A DNA stretch of 64,000 nt from Cupriavidus taiwanensis (lineage in GTDB: Bacteria > Pseudomonadota > Gammaproteobacteria > Burkholderiales > Burkholderiaceae), in contig NZ_LT977070.1 in the NCBI RefSeq assembly GCF_900250075.1, positions 3,366,480 to 3,430,479 on the forward strand, written 5' to 3'. The notes beneath the pieces are model-generated. The model saw nothing but the letters and a program-made list of their open reading frames with translations, ran no database searches and had not been told where the DNA came from. How positions within the stretch are numbered: position 1 is the stretch's first letter; each line of letters begins with the position of its first letter. The position numbers and the translations under genes were made by a program. Shown here in pieces: positions 44,108 to 55,284 of the stretch.

Positions 44108-44141
44108 AAAACGCCGGCATCCTTGCGGATGCCGGCGTTTT
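44108..44141 (-). terminator. Rho-independent terminator of porin gene
   Basis: A 15-bp stem (AAAACGCCGGCATCC / GGATGCCGGCGTTTT) with TTGC loop, about 37 bp after the porin stop. The minus strand continues TTTCTTTTGC. Confidence 0.85.
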
Positions 44142-44178
44142 TCAAGTCAACCGTCAGCGGGCGGAGGCCCGCGTCAGA

Positions 44179-45273
44179 TTAGAACTTGTGGCGCAGGCCG
44201 ACCACAGCACCGAACTGGTCCTTGCCAGCTTGGACGGTGTTGAAGCCGTTCACGCCCAGCAGCGAACCGTTGTCGTTCAGAGCGTACGACAGCGAGGTGT
44301 ACACGTCGGTACGCTTCGACAGCGCGTAGTCGGCGGTCACGACGAATTGCCACGGATCGGCGTCGGTCTTGCGGAAGTCTTGGTAGTAAGCAGCGCCCGA
44401 CAGCGAGAACGCCGGGGTCAGCTGGTAGCCCAGACCCAGCCAGTACAGGTTGGAGGTACCGTTGATGCCCAGCGGGTTGGCGGCAGTCGCCACTTGGCCC
44501 GGCAGAGCGGCGCCGTCAGCAGCCTTGGCCCAACGGTAGCCAGCGTAGACCTTGGCCGGACCGAAGGCGTAGTTGGCACCAACGGTGGCGCGGCGGATAC
44601 GCTGACCGCTTGCGTCGACAGGAGCAGCGGCGGTGCCGGTGGTCGTGCCGTGCACTTCGTCATAAGCAGCACCAACCGAGAACGGGCCGGCTGCGTAGTT
44701 CAGCATGGCACCGTACTCTTGGCCGCGGCGGAAGGCGCCGGCAACTTCTTGGCCGTTGTTGTTGAAGCTGTAGAAGGCCGAAGCGGTCAGGCCACCGAAC
44801 TTGCCGATGTACTTGACGGTGTTGTCGGCGCGCGAAGCGAAAGCGGCGTCCTGAGCCAGGATACCGTAGCGCGACGAGATGGCCATCGGGTCATAGATCA
44901 GACCGAAGTCGTAGAAGGCGGTCTGTTGACGGCCCAGCAGCAGCGAACCGAAGTTGCTTTGCAGACCGACGTAGGCTTGACGACCGAACAGACGACCGCC
45001 TTGGGCCGAACGACCGTCATCCAGGTCGAAGCCGCTTTCCAGGACGAACACGCCCTTCAGACCGCCACCCAGGTCTTCCACGCCACGCAGGCCCCAGCGC
45101 GAACCGGACTGGTTACCCGACGACATGCGGAACAGATCGTCGCCGGCAGCGTTGGCCTTGCTGACGTATTCGAGGCCGACGTCAGCCACGCCGTACAGGG
45201 TCACGCTCGACTGGGCATACGCGCCACCAGCGGCCAGAGCGGCGACGGCAGCAGCAAACAGTTTCATCTTCAT
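44179..45273 (-). CDS. Outer-membrane porin (Gram-negative porin family, OmpC-like)
   Basis: 364 residues: signal peptide ending GGAYAQ, then SSVTLYGVADVGLEY, the N-terminal strand of betaproteobacterial trimeric porins, alternating beta-strand repeats (GRQAYVGLQS, RADNTVKYIG), and a C-terminal Phe (VVGLRHKF) needed for outer-membrane insertion. It forms a general diffusion channel. Codon use is restricted, as in highly expressed genes. The start is ATG 45273 with AGGAAAG upstream. Confidence 0.94.
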   Translation of the reverse strand: MKMKLFAAAVAALAAGGAYAQSSVTLYGVADVGLEYVSKANAAGDDLFRMSSGNQSGSRWGLRGVEDLGGGLKGVFVLESGFDLDDGRSAQGGRLFGRQAYVGLQSNFGSLLLGRQQTAFYDFGLIYDPMAISSRYGILAQDAAFASRADNTVKYIGKFGGLTASAFYSFNNNGQEVAGAFRRGQEYGAMLNYAAGPFSVGAAYDEVHGTTTGTAAAPVDASGQRIRRATVGANYAFGPAKVYAGYRWAKAADGAALPGQVATAANPLGINGTSNLYWLGLGYQLTPAFSLSGAAYYQDFRKTDADPWQFVVTADYALSKRTDVYTSLSYALNDNGSLLGVNGFNTVQAGKDQFGAVVGLRHKF

Positions 45274-45506
45274 ATCGACACTTTCCTTGTCAACTGATTG
45301 GGAAATCTTGGTTGCCCAAGTGCTTGGGCGACGCATTTACATTCACGTCTGCTGCGTATTATGTGCCAGCCCCCCCGGCCGTCAGAAGGCTTTTTCGGCG
45401 TAAACCATGCTTACTGGCGGTTTTTGTTGTCGGAGAGCAACAGGAATGCGGGCAAAAATCCCCATTTTGGTGCAAACGAACAACACAGCCTGCGAAAAAG
45501 CCTGCC

Positions 45507-46313
45507 TCAGCGCGATTCGTCCGGCTGCGTTTCTGCGGAAGTGGCCTCCTCGGCTGCCGGGCGGCCGATGAAACGGGCCAGGATCAGGCCAAGTTCATAG
45601 AGGGCCACGAGAGGAACCGCCAGCAGCAGTTGCGACAGCACGTCCGGCGGCGTGACGATGGCGGCGATGATGAAGGCCCCGACGATCACATAGGGGCGGA
45701 TCTGCTTGAGCTTTTCCAGTTCGACCACGCCGAACCGCACCAGCACGATCACCACCACCGGCACTTCGAAGGTAATGCCGAAGGCCAGGAACGTGGTCAT
45801 GGCGAAGCTGAGGTATTTGTCGATGTCGGTGGACATCTCCGCCCCCAGCGGCGCGTTGTAGTGCGCCATGAAATGGAACACAGTGGGGAACACCAGAAAA
45901 TACGCAAACGCCACGCCGCACAAGAACAGGAAATAACTGCTCGATACCAGCGGCAGGATCAGGCGCTTCTCATGCTGGTACAGGCCGGGCGCGACAAACT
46001 GCCAGACCTGGTACAGCACCCATGGCAGCGCGATCAGGAATGCCACCAGCAAGGTCACCTTCATCGGCACGAAGAACGAGCCGGTCACGTCCGTGACGAT
46101 CATCTTGCCGCCCTTGGGCAGCGATTCCATCAGCGGCGCGGAGAACAGGTTGAAGATGACGGGCGCCCAGTAGACCAGCGAGACGAACACCAGGATGATG
46201 CCGGCCACCGCCTTGACCAGTCGCTGGCGCAACTCGATCAGGTGGGAGATGAAGGTTTCCTGCTGCGACTCGTCTTGCGGGTCTTGGGGATCGGAGGACC
46301 GGGTGTCGCTCAT
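45507..46313 (-). CDS. tatC: Sec-independent protein translocase TatC
   Basis: 268 residues, six membrane helices, with the family's N-terminal ETFISHLIELRQRLVKA and the GITFEVPVVV region. TatC recognises twin-arginine signals together with TatB. Last gene of the tatABC set. The N-terminal tail is acidic (DPQDPQDESQ) and the C-terminal tail hydrophilic. Confidence 0.96.
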   Translation of the reverse strand: MSDTRSSDPQDPQDESQQETFISHLIELRQRLVKAVAGIILVFVSLVYWAPVIFNLFSAPLMESLPKGGKMIVTDVTGSFFVPMKVTLLVAFLIALPWVLYQVWQFVAPGLYQHEKRLILPLVSSSYFLFLCGVAFAYFLVFPTVFHFMAHYNAPLGAEMSTDIDKYLSFAMTTFLAFGITFEVPVVVIVLVRFGVVELEKLKQIRPYVIVGAFIIAAIVTPPDVLSQLLLAVPLVALYELGLILARFIGRPAAEEATSAETQPDESR

Positions 46314-46437
46314 GGCGTGAACCGCTCAGCCGCGAGGGCTGGCAAGTGGATCGATGAAACCGCAACGCGGCGGCGTGGGAAGGCGGACACAACGACAGCG
46401 GCCACGGCGGCCGGCAGGAGTTCGCCGCGCGCCATGC

Positions 46438-46959
46438 TTATTCGAAGAAGGAACGGGAGGGCCGGCTGGCCGGCCGGTGCCGCTTGACGCGCGCCGCGCC
46501 CGACTGCACCCAGACGCGGACATTGTGCTGGCGCTTGAACCACAGCGGACGCGCGCCCTGCTTGACGCGCCAGCTCTTGCGCCCGTTGTGCGCCTTGTGC
46601 GCCGCGTCCCAGCTGGGCACGAAGCCGCCACCGGCGTCGCTGCTGCCGCCGGTGCCGCTGGCTGCGCCGGTTTCGGCGCCGCCCAGCGCTTCGTTGAGCG
46701 CCTGGGTCTGCTCGCTGACTTCCTTATGGATGGTGCGCTCGACATCGCGCGCGGCGTCCTCGAATTCCGTGCGCATCTTGCGCAGTTCTTCCAGTTCCAC
46801 CTCGCGGCTGACTTCCGCCTTGACGTCGTTGATGTAGCGCTGCGCACGGCCCACCAGCGCGCCTACCGTGCGCGCGACCTTGGGCAGCCGTTCGGGACCG
46901 ATCACGATCAGTGCCACGGCGCCGATCAGCGCCAGCTTGGAAATGCCGAGATCAATCAT
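46438..46959 (-). CDS. tatB: Sec-independent protein translocase TatB
   Basis: 173 residues. N-terminal membrane helix and hinge (ISKLALIGAVALIVIGPERLP), an amphipathic helix, then a long acidic coiled region (ELRKMRTEFEDAARDVERT) and an Arg-rich C-terminus. It forms the signal-receptor complex with TatC. Sits between tatA and tatC. Confidence 0.95.
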   Translation of the reverse strand: MIDLGISKLALIGAVALIVIGPERLPKVARTVGALVGRAQRYINDVKAEVSREVELEELRKMRTEFEDAARDVERTIHKEVSEQTQALNEALGGAETGAASGTGGSSDAGGGFVPSWDAAHKAHNGRKSWRVKQGARPLWFKRQHNVRVWVQSGAARVKRHRPASRPSRSFFE

Positions 46960-47052
46960 GCGGACACATCATGCGGACAACATGCGGAATAGCGCAGGCG
47001 CGCAACGACACGCGCAGCGAGGTTTGCGTGGAAGGGAGGGCACACCGCCGGC

Positions 47053-47283
47053 TTATTGCTGGCGGGACTTTTCTTTGGCGTCGACGTCGATGGTGGTGGA
47101 ATCGCGCAGTTCCTTGGACGCGCCCGGCTGGGCGCCCTTGTCCTCGCCGTCCTTCATGCCGTCCTTGAAGCCCTTGACCGCGCCGCCCAGGTCCTGGCCG
47201 ATATTGCGCAGCTTCTTGGTGCCGAATACCAGCATGACGATCACCAGCACGATCAGCCAGTGCCAAATGCTAAACGAACCCAT
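47053..47283 (-). CDS. tatA: Sec-independent protein translocase TatA
   Basis: 76 residues: N-terminal helix [19 protein letters not shown], amphipathic helix [17 protein letters not shown] and a charged tail. It oligomerises to form the translocation pore for folded proteins. The start is the ATG at 47283, giving the standard [10 protein letters not shown]-terminus. First of tatABC. Confidence 0.95.
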   Translation of the reverse strand: MGSFSIWHWLIVLVIVMLVFGTKKLRNIGQDLGGAVKGFKDGMKDGEDKGAQPGASKELRDSTTIDVDAKEKSRQQ

Positions 47284-47430
47284 CTCTTGCTCCTGATGCA
47301 GCCGCGGGCGCAATCATAGATGCCCGGACCCGTTGTTCCGTCCCGTGATGGCCGCGCCGGGCGACGGTTGCCGGCACAGCTTCTGCCCGGGCGTTGCCGC
47401 CGCGGACGCTCCCCTGCCAAGGCTGCCCGG

Positions 47431-47787
47431 TCAGGGCAGCGGTCCCTTCCAGGCGTGGCGCGGTCCACCGAGCACATGCAGGTGCAGGTGGTAGACCTCC
47501 TGTCCGCCGTCCGGGCCGGTGTTGATCACCGTCCGGAAGCCGTTGGAACAGCCGGCCGCGCGCGCCAGTTCTGGCACCTTCAGCATCATTCTAGCAAGCA
47601 CCTCTCCTTCGCCGGCGCCGCAATCGGCCAGCGAGTCGACATGTGCCTTGGGAATGACCAGCAAGTGTACCGGGGCCTTGGGATGGATATCGTGGAAAGC
47701 CAGCATGTCGTCGTCTTCATAGACTTTGTTCGACGGCAGCTGGCCAGCCACGATCTTGCAGAAGATGCAATTATCCTGAGCGTTCAT
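47431..47787 (-). CDS. hinT: HIT-family purine nucleoside phosphoramidase (HinT-like)
   Basis: 118 residues: CIFCKIVAGQLPS N-terminus and the histidine triad HLHLHVLGG at the C-terminal end. Members hydrolyse AMP-lysine and other phosphoramidates. The start at 47787 removes a long non-conserved extension. Follows the DUF4870-like membrane gene in the his-tat array. Confidence 0.93.
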   Translation of the reverse strand: MNAQDNCIFCKIVAGQLPSNKVYEDDDMLAFHDIHPKAPVHLLVIPKAHVDSLADCGAGEGEVLARMMLKVPELARAAGCSNGFRTVINTGPDGGQEVYHLHLHVLGGPRHAWKGPLP

Positions 47788-47849
47788 GAAAATTTCATTG
47801 CGACGGCCGCGGCGCCGGTGACCACCTCGTGCATCGGTCTGCCCGACCC

Positions 47850-48239
47850 TCAGAATTGCTGATCCGGGTACATCGGCTTGCTGTCGTTCAGATACAGCCA
47901 GCCCTTGACGATACGATACAGCATCCACAACGACAGCACGCCCCAGACGGCAAAGGCCAGCGGCATCAGCACAACTGTCGCGAACAGCACCCCGCCCAGC
48001 ACGCCCCAGGCCACCGACCACCAGAACGAGCGGATCTGCCAGGCGAAGTGCGAGGCATACAGCGAGCCGCGCGCGTCATCGCGCTTGACGTAGTCGATCA
48101 CGATGGCGATCAGCGCGGTGATGCCGCCGGTGAGCCAGAAGATCGCATACAGCGCGTAAAGGATGTGCAGCAGCTTGCGCAGGCTGCCAAGCTGTTCGCC
48201 GCTGGGAGTAGTGACCTGCCCGGTGTAGTCGTTCGCCAT
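47850..48239 (-). CDS. Small membrane protein, DUF4870-like
   Basis: 129 residues with about three membrane helices (LLHILYALYAIFWLTGGITA, WWSVAWGVLGGVLFATVVLM, a short third) and a DDARGSLYASHFAWQIRSFW segment typical of this uncharacterised family. It lies between hisE and hinT, co-directional with both. Function unknown. Confidence 0.8.
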   Translation of the reverse strand: MANDYTGQVTTPSGEQLGSLRKLLHILYALYAIFWLTGGITALIAIVIDYVKRDDARGSLYASHFAWQIRSFWWSVAWGVLGGVLFATVVLMPLAFAVWGVLSLWMLYRIVKGWLYLNDSKPMYPDQQF

Positions 48240-48300
48240 AATCGCCCTCGGTTGGAAGCCTGCCTGAGGCAGGCGGGAGACCGGCCGGCACCCGCGCCGG

Positions 48301-48672
48301 CTAGTCCTTGCGCCGGGCCTTCTCTTCCAGGCCGGACAGCCCTTCGCGCCGCGCCAGCTCGTTGACCACATCCGCCGGCGTCAGGCCGAAGTTTGCCAGC
48401 AGCACCATGCTGTGGAACCACAGGTCGGCCACTTCATAGACTACTTTGCCGGCCGCGGCGCCGCTTTCACCGGCGGCGCGCGCATCCTTGGCGGCCATCA
48501 CGGTCTCGGTGGCTTCCTCGCCAATCTTCTTCAGGATGGCGTCGTCGCCCTTGCTGAACAGGCGAGCCACGTAGGACTTGTCGGGGTCGCCGCCGTTGGC
48601 GGGCTTGCGCGATTCCAGCACCTCGGCCAGGCGCGCCAGGACATCGTTGCTGCTGAGTGCGTTGTCGCTCAT
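48301..48672 (-). CDS. hisE: Phosphoribosyl-ATP pyrophosphatase
   Basis: 123 residues of the all-alpha NTP pyrophosphatase fold: [28 protein letters not shown] (metal-binding Glu residues) and [18 protein letters not shown]. It catalyses step 2 of histidine synthesis. Its ATG overlaps the hisI stop by 4 bp, so the two are translationally coupled. Confidence 0.95.
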   Translation of the reverse strand: MSDNALSSNDVLARLAEVLESRKPANGGDPDKSYVARLFSKGDDAILKKIGEEATETVMAAKDARAAGESGAAAGKVVYEVADLWFHSMVLLANFGLTPADVVNELARREGLSGLEEKARRKD

Positions 48673-49073
48673 GGCTTGGTGTAGATCTGGGCAGGGTCCT
48701 TCAGCACCGGCTCGACCGTCTGCCAGTCGCCGGCGTCCGCATCGCCCTCGAATTTCTGGAAGAAGCAGGAATGGCGCCCGGTATGGCAGGCGATGCTGTC
48801 GATTTGCGTCACCTTCAGCAGCACCACGTCTTCATCGCAGTCCAGACGGATCTCGTGCACCTTCTGCACGTGGCCCGACTCTTCGCCCTTGTGCCACAGG
48901 CGCTTGCGCGAGCGCGACCAGAACACGGCCTCGCCCAGCTCCACGGTGCGCAGCAGCGCCTCGCGGTTCATGAACGCGAACATCAGCACGTCGTTCGAGC
49001 CGACTTCCTGCACGATCACCGGCACCAGGCCGTTGTCGTCCCATTTCACCTTGTTGAGCCACTTCTTCGGCAT
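48669..49073 (-). CDS. hisI: Phosphoribosyl-AMP cyclohydrolase
   Basis: 134 residues: [31 protein letters not shown], the [11 protein letters not shown] metal-binding segment and zinc-ligand cysteines in CHTGRHSC. It catalyses step 3 of histidine synthesis. A separate gene from hisE, unlike the fused enterobacterial form. Starts 2 bp after hisF. Confidence 0.95.
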   Translation of the reverse strand: MPKKWLNKVKWDDNGLVPVIVQEVGSNDVLMFAFMNREALLRTVELGEAVFWSRSRKRLWHKGEESGHVQKVHEIRLDCDEDVVLLKVTQIDSIACHTGRHSCFFQKFEGDADAGDWQTVEPVLKDPAQIYTKP

Positions 49074-49075
49074 GA

Positions 49076-49846
<771 letters not shown>

Positions 49847-49916
49847 GAGATTCCTTGTCCGCCACCGCTGCCGTGCCGGCAGCGGCCGGGCGGCCGCGCC
49901 CCGCGGCGCCGTTGCC

Positions 49917-50663
49917 TTATTGCCCGTCGCGCAGCTTGTCGGCGCGCGCCTGCGCGTCGGCAAAGTTGAGGTCGCCGGAATAGATCGCGCGGCCGCAGAT
50001 GACCCCTTCCACGCCCTCGCCCTCCACCGCGCACAGGTTGTCGATATCGGCCAGGTTGGACAACCCGCCGCTGGCGATCACCGGGATCGACATCGACTGC
50101 GCCAGCTTGACGGTGGCATCGATATTGATCCCCTGCAGCATGCCGTCGCGGCCGATGTCGGTATAGATGATGGCCTCGACGCCGTAGTCTTCGTACTTGC
50201 GCGCCAGGTCCGCCACCTCGTGGCCGGTCAGCTTGCTCCAGCCGTCGGTGGCGACCTTGCCGTCCTTGGCATCGAGCCCGACGATGATATGGCCGCCGAA
50301 GGCCGAGCAGGCGTCTTTCAGGAAGCCGGGGTTCTTCACCGCCGCGGTGCCGATGATGACGTACGAGAGCCCGTCGTCCAGCCAGCGCTCGATGGTGTTC
50401 AGATCGCGGATGCCGCCGCCCAGCTGCACCGGGATCTCGTCGCCGACCTCGGCGATGATGGCCTTGATGGCAGCCTCGTTGCGGGGCTTGCCCACGAAGG
50501 CGCCGTTCAGGTCCACCAGGTGCAGGCGGCGGGCGCCCTGCTCCACCCAGTGGCGTGCCATGGCGGCGGGATCTTCGGAAAAGACGGTGGCCTGGTCCAT
50601 GTCGCCTTGTTTGAGGCGTACACACTGACCGTCCTTCAGGTCGATGGCCGGAATGAGCAACAT
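49917..50663 (-). CDS. hisA: ProFAR isomerase
   Basis: 248 residues, paralogous barrel to His[17 protein letters not shown] with catalytic Asp8, [13 protein letters not shown], and [13 protein letters not shown]. It isomerises the step 4 intermediate (ProFAR to PRFAR). Lies between hisH and hisF. Confidence 0.96.
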   Translation of the reverse strand: MLLIPAIDLKDGQCVRLKQGDMDQATVFSEDPAAMARHWVEQGARRLHLVDLNGAFVGKPRNEAAIKAIIAEVGDEIPVQLGGGIRDLNTIERWLDDGLSYVIIGTAAVKNPGFLKDACSAFGGHIIVGLDAKDGKVATDGWSKLTGHEVADLARKYEDYGVEAIIYTDIGRDGMLQGINIDATVKLAQSMSIPVIASGGLSNLADIDNLCAVEGEGVEGVICGRAIYSGDLNFADAQARADKLRDGQ

Positions 50664-50829
50664 ATGCGTGACGAGCGTGGTTGAGTGAGTGAGATTGAGC
50701 GAGACCGGCGCATGCCGGTCAGGTCGGGTCGATAGTCGATCGGAAACGGGTCAGGTGCCGGGTCGGTCAGCGGTCGAGCATCGGGTCAACAAGCGAACAC
50801 AAGCGAATCGCGAATCGGCAAGCTGCGCT

Positions 50830-51483
50830 TCAGGGATTCCAGTGGACGAAGTTCCGGTACAGCTGCAAGCCCATGGCCGCGCTTTTCTCGGGGTGGAACT
50901 GCGTCGCGAAAATATTATCGCGCGCTACCGCGCTGGTAAACACGACTCCGTATTCCGTTTCGCCGGCAATATGGGCCGGATCCTGCGCCTGCACAAAGTA
51001 GCTGTGGACGAAATAGAACCAGCTGTCGTCCGGGATACCGTCCCACAGCGGGTGCGGCCTGGCCTGGCGCACCCGGTTCCAGCCCATCTGCGGCACCTTG
51101 AAGCGCGAGCCGTCGGGTTGCGTCATGCCATCCAGGGCAAACCGTACGACCTGCCCTGGCATCAGCCCCAGCGCCGGGGTGCGATCCGTGCCGGCGCGGC
51201 TTTCAGTGCTGAATTCGAACAGCATCTGCTCGCCCACGCACACGCCCAGCATCGGCTTGCTCGCGGCGGCCTCGACCACCGCTTGCTGCAGCCCGGACGC
51301 GCCCAGCGCCGACATGCAGTCGGGCATCGCGCCCTGGCCCGGCAGCACCACGCGGTCCGCCGAGCGGATGCCTTCGGGCGCATCCACCACCCGGACATCG
51401 GCTTCCGGTGCCGCGGCGCGCAGCGCCTGCGCCACCGAGCGCAGGTTGCCCATGCCGTAATCCACAATTGCTATGGTAGTCAT
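50830..51483 (-). CDS. hisH: Imidazole glycerol phosphate synthase, glutaminase subunit
   Basis: 217 residues of the class I glutamine amidotransferase fold: catalytic Cys82 in MLGVCVGEQ and His/Glu in TQFHPEKS. It supplies ammonia to HisF. The ATG overlaps the marC stop by 4 bp (ATGA), so it is coupled to marC. A 166-bp spacer with short GGTC-rich repeats separates it from hisA. Confidence 0.96.
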   Translation of the reverse strand: MTTIAIVDYGMGNLRSVAQALRAAAPEADVRVVDAPEGIRSADRVVLPGQGAMPDCMSALGASGLQQAVVEAAASKPMLGVCVGEQMLFEFSTESRAGTDRTPALGLMPGQVVRFALDGMTQPDGSRFKVPQMGWNRVRQARPHPLWDGIPDDSWFYFVHSYFVQAQDPAHIAGETEYGVVFTSAVARDNIFATQFHPEKSAAMGLQLYRNFVHWNP

Positions 51484-52103
51484 GATTTCAAAACAGGCAA
51501 CAATGTCTTCAGCCCGTCCACGATGAATTCAACGGCCAACGCCGACAGGATCAAGCCCATCAGGCGCGTGCCGATATTGATGCCGGTGCGCCCGATTACC
51601 CGGGCGATCGGGTCCGCCGCGCGGAATACCAGGTACACCACCGAGCCCAGCAGCGCACCGATGCCGACCAGGATCAGCAGCTGGTACCAGTGCTGGGTCT
51701 TGCCGGCATAGACGATCACCGTGCTGATCGAACCCGGCCCGGTCAGCAGCGGCAGCGCCAGCGGCACCACCGCAATGCTGGACTTTACCTCGGCCTCGTC
51801 CTCTTCTTCCGGGGTGGCCTTGGTGCGGCTGGTTTGCGCATTCAGCATGTTCATGGCCATCATGATCATGATGAGCCCGCCGCCCACCTGCAGCGATGCC
51901 ACCGAGATATTGAAGAACTCGATGATCTGCTGGCCCAGCAGCGCGGACACCGCCACCACGATCGCCACCGAGATCGATGCGATCTTGATGGTACGCAGCT
52001 TTTCCGCTTCGGTCTGCAGGCTGGTCAGGCTGATGAAGAACGGGATCGCCCCGATCGGGTTGATCAGCGCCAGCAGCGAGATAAACGACTTGAGCGTATC
52101 CAT
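51480..52103 (-). CDS. MarC-family integral membrane protein
   Basis: 207 residues with six membrane helices ([51 protein letters not shown]). Function of the family is unresolved despite the antibiotic-resistance name. It sits inside the his operon between hisB and hisH, an arrangement I recall from related Burkholderiaceae. Confidence 0.9.
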   Translation of the reverse strand: MDTLKSFISLLALINPIGAIPFFISLTSLQTEAEKLRTIKIASISVAIVVAVSALLGQQIIEFFNISVASLQVGGGLIMIMMAMNMLNAQTSRTKATPEEEDEAEVKSSIAVVPLALPLLTGPGSISTVIVYAGKTQHWYQLLILVGIGALLGSVVYLVFRAADPIARVIGRTGINIGTRLMGLILSALAVEFIVDGLKTLLPVLKS

Positions 52104-52192
52104 CGGTTGCGGTTGCCAGCAGCGCTGGCCGTATTGGCTAGAGAGGTGGGCGGGCGCCGCAACCAGCCGGCACGCCTACGGATTCAGGATGC

Positions 52193-52780
52193 TCAGAGCG
52201 TACCCTTGGTCGACGGGATCGTGTTGGCCGCGCGCGGATCGAGTTCCACCGCCATGCGCAGTGCCCGGCCAAAGGCCTTGAACACGGTTTCGCACTGGTG
52301 ATGGGCGTTGATGCCGCGCAGGTTGTCGATATGCAGGGTGACGCCCGCATGGTTGACGAAGCCGCGGAAGAACTCGATGGTCAGGTCCACGTCGAAGCTG
52401 CCCACGCGCGCACGCGTGAACGGAACATGGAATTCCAGGCCCGGGCGGCCGGAGAAATCGATCACCACGCGTGACAGGCATTCGTCCAGCGGCACGTAGC
52501 TGTGCCCGTAGCGGGTGATGCCCTTCTTGTCGCCGATGGCCCTGGCCACCGCCTGGCCGAGCGTAATGCCCACGTCTTCCACCGTATGGTGGTCGTCGAT
52601 ATGCGTGTCGCCGGTGGCTTCGACCTCCAGGTCGAACATGCCATGCCGGGCGATCTGGTCCAGCATGTGGTCGAGGAACGGCACGCCCGACGCCAGTTTC
52701 TGGCGGCCGCTGCCGTCGAGATTCAGGGAAACGCGAATCTGCGTTTCCGAAGTATTGCGGGTGACCTCTGCAACACGCAT
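52193..52780 (-). CDS. hisB: Imidazoleglycerol-phosphate dehydratase
   Basis: 195 residues, the monofunctional dehydratase: [27 protein letters not shown] (manganese-binding His/Glu) and [17 protein letters not shown]. It catalyses step 6. The ATG at 52780 lies 4 bp downstream of hisC; the 12-residue upstream extension is not needed. Confidence 0.96.
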
Positions 52781-52784
52781 GGTG

Positions 52785-53885
52785 TTAATCCTGCAGCGAC
52801 GCTGCGAATGCCTCAAGGAACTGCGCGTTTTCTTCGGGCGTGCTGACCGTGACGCGCAGACAATTGGCCAGCAACGGGTGCATTTTACTCACGTTCTTGA
52901 TCAATACCTTCCGCGCCAGCAGGCGCTCGAAGGTCTGTGCGGCATCCGGCACGCGCACCAGCAGGAAATTGGCGGCGCTGGGGAACACGGTGACCCCGGG
53001 CTGCGCCGCCATGCCGTCGGCCACGCGCGTGCGCTCGGCACGCAGTTGCGCGGCCTGTTGGTCCAGCACCGCCACATGCTCGAGCGCGAACAGCGCGGCG
53101 GCCTCGGTCAGCACGTTGACGTTGTAGGGCGGCCGCACCTTGTCAAGCTGCGACAGCCATTCCGGCGCGCCGGCGAGGTAGCCCAGGCGGATGCCGGCCA
53201 GGCCCAGCTTCGATACGGTGCGCATCACCAGCAGGTTGCCAAAGTCGGTCAGGCGCGGCATCCAGCTGTGCTGGGCGAACGGCTGGTAGGCCTCGTCGAC
53301 CACCACCAGGCTGTTGCAGACCTCGCCCTGCGCGGCGCGGATGATGGCCTCCATGTCGGCGGCATCGAACAGGTTGCCGGTGGGGTTGTTCGGATAGGCC
53401 AGGTAGATGATGGCGGGCTGCTGCGCGGCCATTGCCGTCAGCATGGCGGCGCGGTCGAGCGTGAAGTCGTCGCGCAGCGGCACGCCGACGAACTGCAGGC
53501 CGGCAAACTGCGCCGACATCGCGTACATGACGAAGCCGGGCACCGGCGCCATTACCTTCGCGCCCGGCCTGGCCGCGGCCAGCGCCAGCATGCTGATGAG
53601 CTCGTCCGAGCCGTTGCCGAGCAGCACGTCCATGCCGGCCGGCACCTGCATCACGCGCTTGAGCGCGGCGCGCAGCGCTTCGCTGCTCGGCACCGGGTAG
53701 CGGTTCAGCGCCACCTCGCCCAGGCGCTCGGCCAGTTGCTGGCGCAGCGCGGGCGGCAGGCGGTACGGGTTTTCCATCGCGTCGAGCTTGACCAGACCGT
53801 GCGAATCCGGCACGTGGTAGGCGCCCATGGCGCGCACGTCGTCACGGATGATGCGTTCGATCAGGGAGGGCTCTACGGCTGACAT
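52785..53885 (-). CDS. hisC: Histidinol-phosphate aminotransferase
   Basis: 366 residues, PLP fold type [35 protein letters not shown] and the PLP lysine in [15 protein letters not shown]. It transaminates imidazole acetol phosphate (step 7). Within the his operon, 29 bp after hisD. Confidence 0.96.
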
Positions 53886-53914
53886 GGAAGCTCCAGGTGG
53901 GTTGGGTCAGGGGT

Positions 53915-55252
53915 TCAGCTACGCTTGAAACGGTATTCCGCGCTGCGGGCGTGGGCCTGCAGCCCTTCGCCGTAGGCCAGTTCGGCGGCGATCTGGCCCA
54001 GCATCTGCGCGCCGCCCTCGCTTACCTCGATCAGGCTCGAGCGCTTCTGGAAGTCATAGACGCCCAGCGGCGACGAGAAGCGCGCGGTGCGCGAGGTCGG
54101 CAGCACGTGGTTGGGGCCGGCGCAGTAGTCGCCCAGCGACTCGCTGGTATAGCGGCCCAGGAAGATGGCGCCGGCGTGGCGGATCTTCTCGCTCCATTGG
54201 CGCGGGTTCTCGGCCGAGATCTCCAGGTGTTCCGGCGCGATCGCGTTGGCGATCTCGCAGGCCTCTTCCATGTCGCGCACCTTGACCAGCGCACCGCGGC
54301 CGGAAATCGACGCGGCGATCACGTCGCGGCGCGGCATGGTGCCAAGCTGGCGCTGGATGCTGGCGTCGACGCGGGCGATGTAGTCCGAGTCCGGGCACAG
54401 CAGGATCGATTGCGCCAGTTCGTCGTGCTCGGCCTGCGAGAACAGGTCCATCGCCACCCAGTCGGGGTCGGTGGTGCCGTCGCAGATCACCAGGATCTCG
54501 GAAGGGCCGGCGATCATGTCGATGCCGACGGTGCCGAACACGCGGCGCTTGGCCGCGGCAACGTAGGCGTTGCCCGGGCCGACGATCTTGTCGACCTGCG
54601 GCAGCATCGCGGTGCCGTAGGCGAGCGCACCGACCGCCTGGGCGCCACCGATGGTGAACACGCGATCCACGCCGGCAATCTGCGCCGCGGCCAGCACCAG
54701 TTCATTGCGCACGCCGCCGGGCGTGGGCACGACCATGATGATTTCCTTCACGCCCGCCACGCGCGCCGGGATCGCATTCATCAGCACCGACGACGGGTAA
54801 GCGGCCTTGCCGCCCGGCACGTAGATGCCGACGCGGTCCAGCGGCGTCACCTTCTGGCCCAGCATGGTGCCGTCGGCCTCGGTGTATTCCCAGCTGTGGC
54901 TGCCGCATTCGATCTTCTGCTTCTCGTGGTAGGCGCGCACGCGCGCGGCGGCCGCCTCCAGCGCGGCGCGGCGCTTGGGCTCGAGGTCTTCGAGCGCGGC
55001 TTCCAGCTGCTGCTGCGATACCTCCAGCGCGCCCATCGACGACGCTTCGACGCGGTCGAAGCGGCGGGTGTATTCCAGCACCGCGGCATCGCCGCGCGAC
55101 TTCACGTCGGCCAGGATCTGCGCGGCGGCGCGATCGATGGCCTCGTCCTCGCCGGCCTCGAAGGCCAGCACCTGACGCAGTGCCTCGGCAAAGCCCGGCT
55201 CGCTGGAATCGAGCCGGCGGATCGGCAGGCTTTCCATTTCGGTTGGGTTCAT
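53915..55252 (-). CDS. hisD: Histidinol dehydrogenase
   Basis: 445 residues: [31 protein letters not shown], the zinc-ligand segments [19 protein letters not shown] and [11 protein letters not shown], and [14 protein letters not shown]. It oxidises histidinol to histidine in two steps using NAD. 32 bp downstream of hisG. Confidence 0.97.
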   Translation of the reverse strand: MNPTEMESLPIRRLDSSEPGFAEALRQVLAFEAGEDEAIDRAAAQILADVKSRGDAAVLEYTRRFDRVEASSMGALEVSQQQLEAALEDLEPKRRAALEAAAARVRAYHEKQKIECGSHSWEYTEADGTMLGQKVTPLDRVGIYVPGGKAAYPSSVLMNAIPARVAGVKEIIMVVPTPGGVRNELVLAAAQIAGVDRVFTIGGAQAVGALAYGTAMLPQVDKIVGPGNAYVAAAKRRVFGTVGIDMIAGPSEILVICDGTTDPDWVAMDLFSQAEHDELAQSILLCPDSDYIARVDASIQRQLGTMPRRDVIAASISGRGALVKVRDMEEACEIANAIAPEHLEISAENPRQWSEKIRHAGAIFLGRYTSESLGDYCAGPNHVLPTSRTARFSSPLGVYDFQKRSSLIEVSEGGAQMLGQIAAELAYGEGLQAHARSAEYRFKRS

Positions 55253-55284
55253 GACTTCTGTTCCTGTCAGGCGGCGACCCGGCC

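Larger units (their letters stand above)
43762..44178. other. Intergenic region between convergent protease and porin genes
   Basis: 417 bp with two intrinsic terminators (43791-43812 for the protease gene, 44108-44141 for the porin) and no defensible gene in between. Confidence 0.6.

Noticed and set aside
50664..50829. GGTC-rich short repeats between hisA and hisH as a regulatory array
   Set aside because: The repeats are irregular and imperfect. I see no dyad or spacing consistent with an operator or attenuator.
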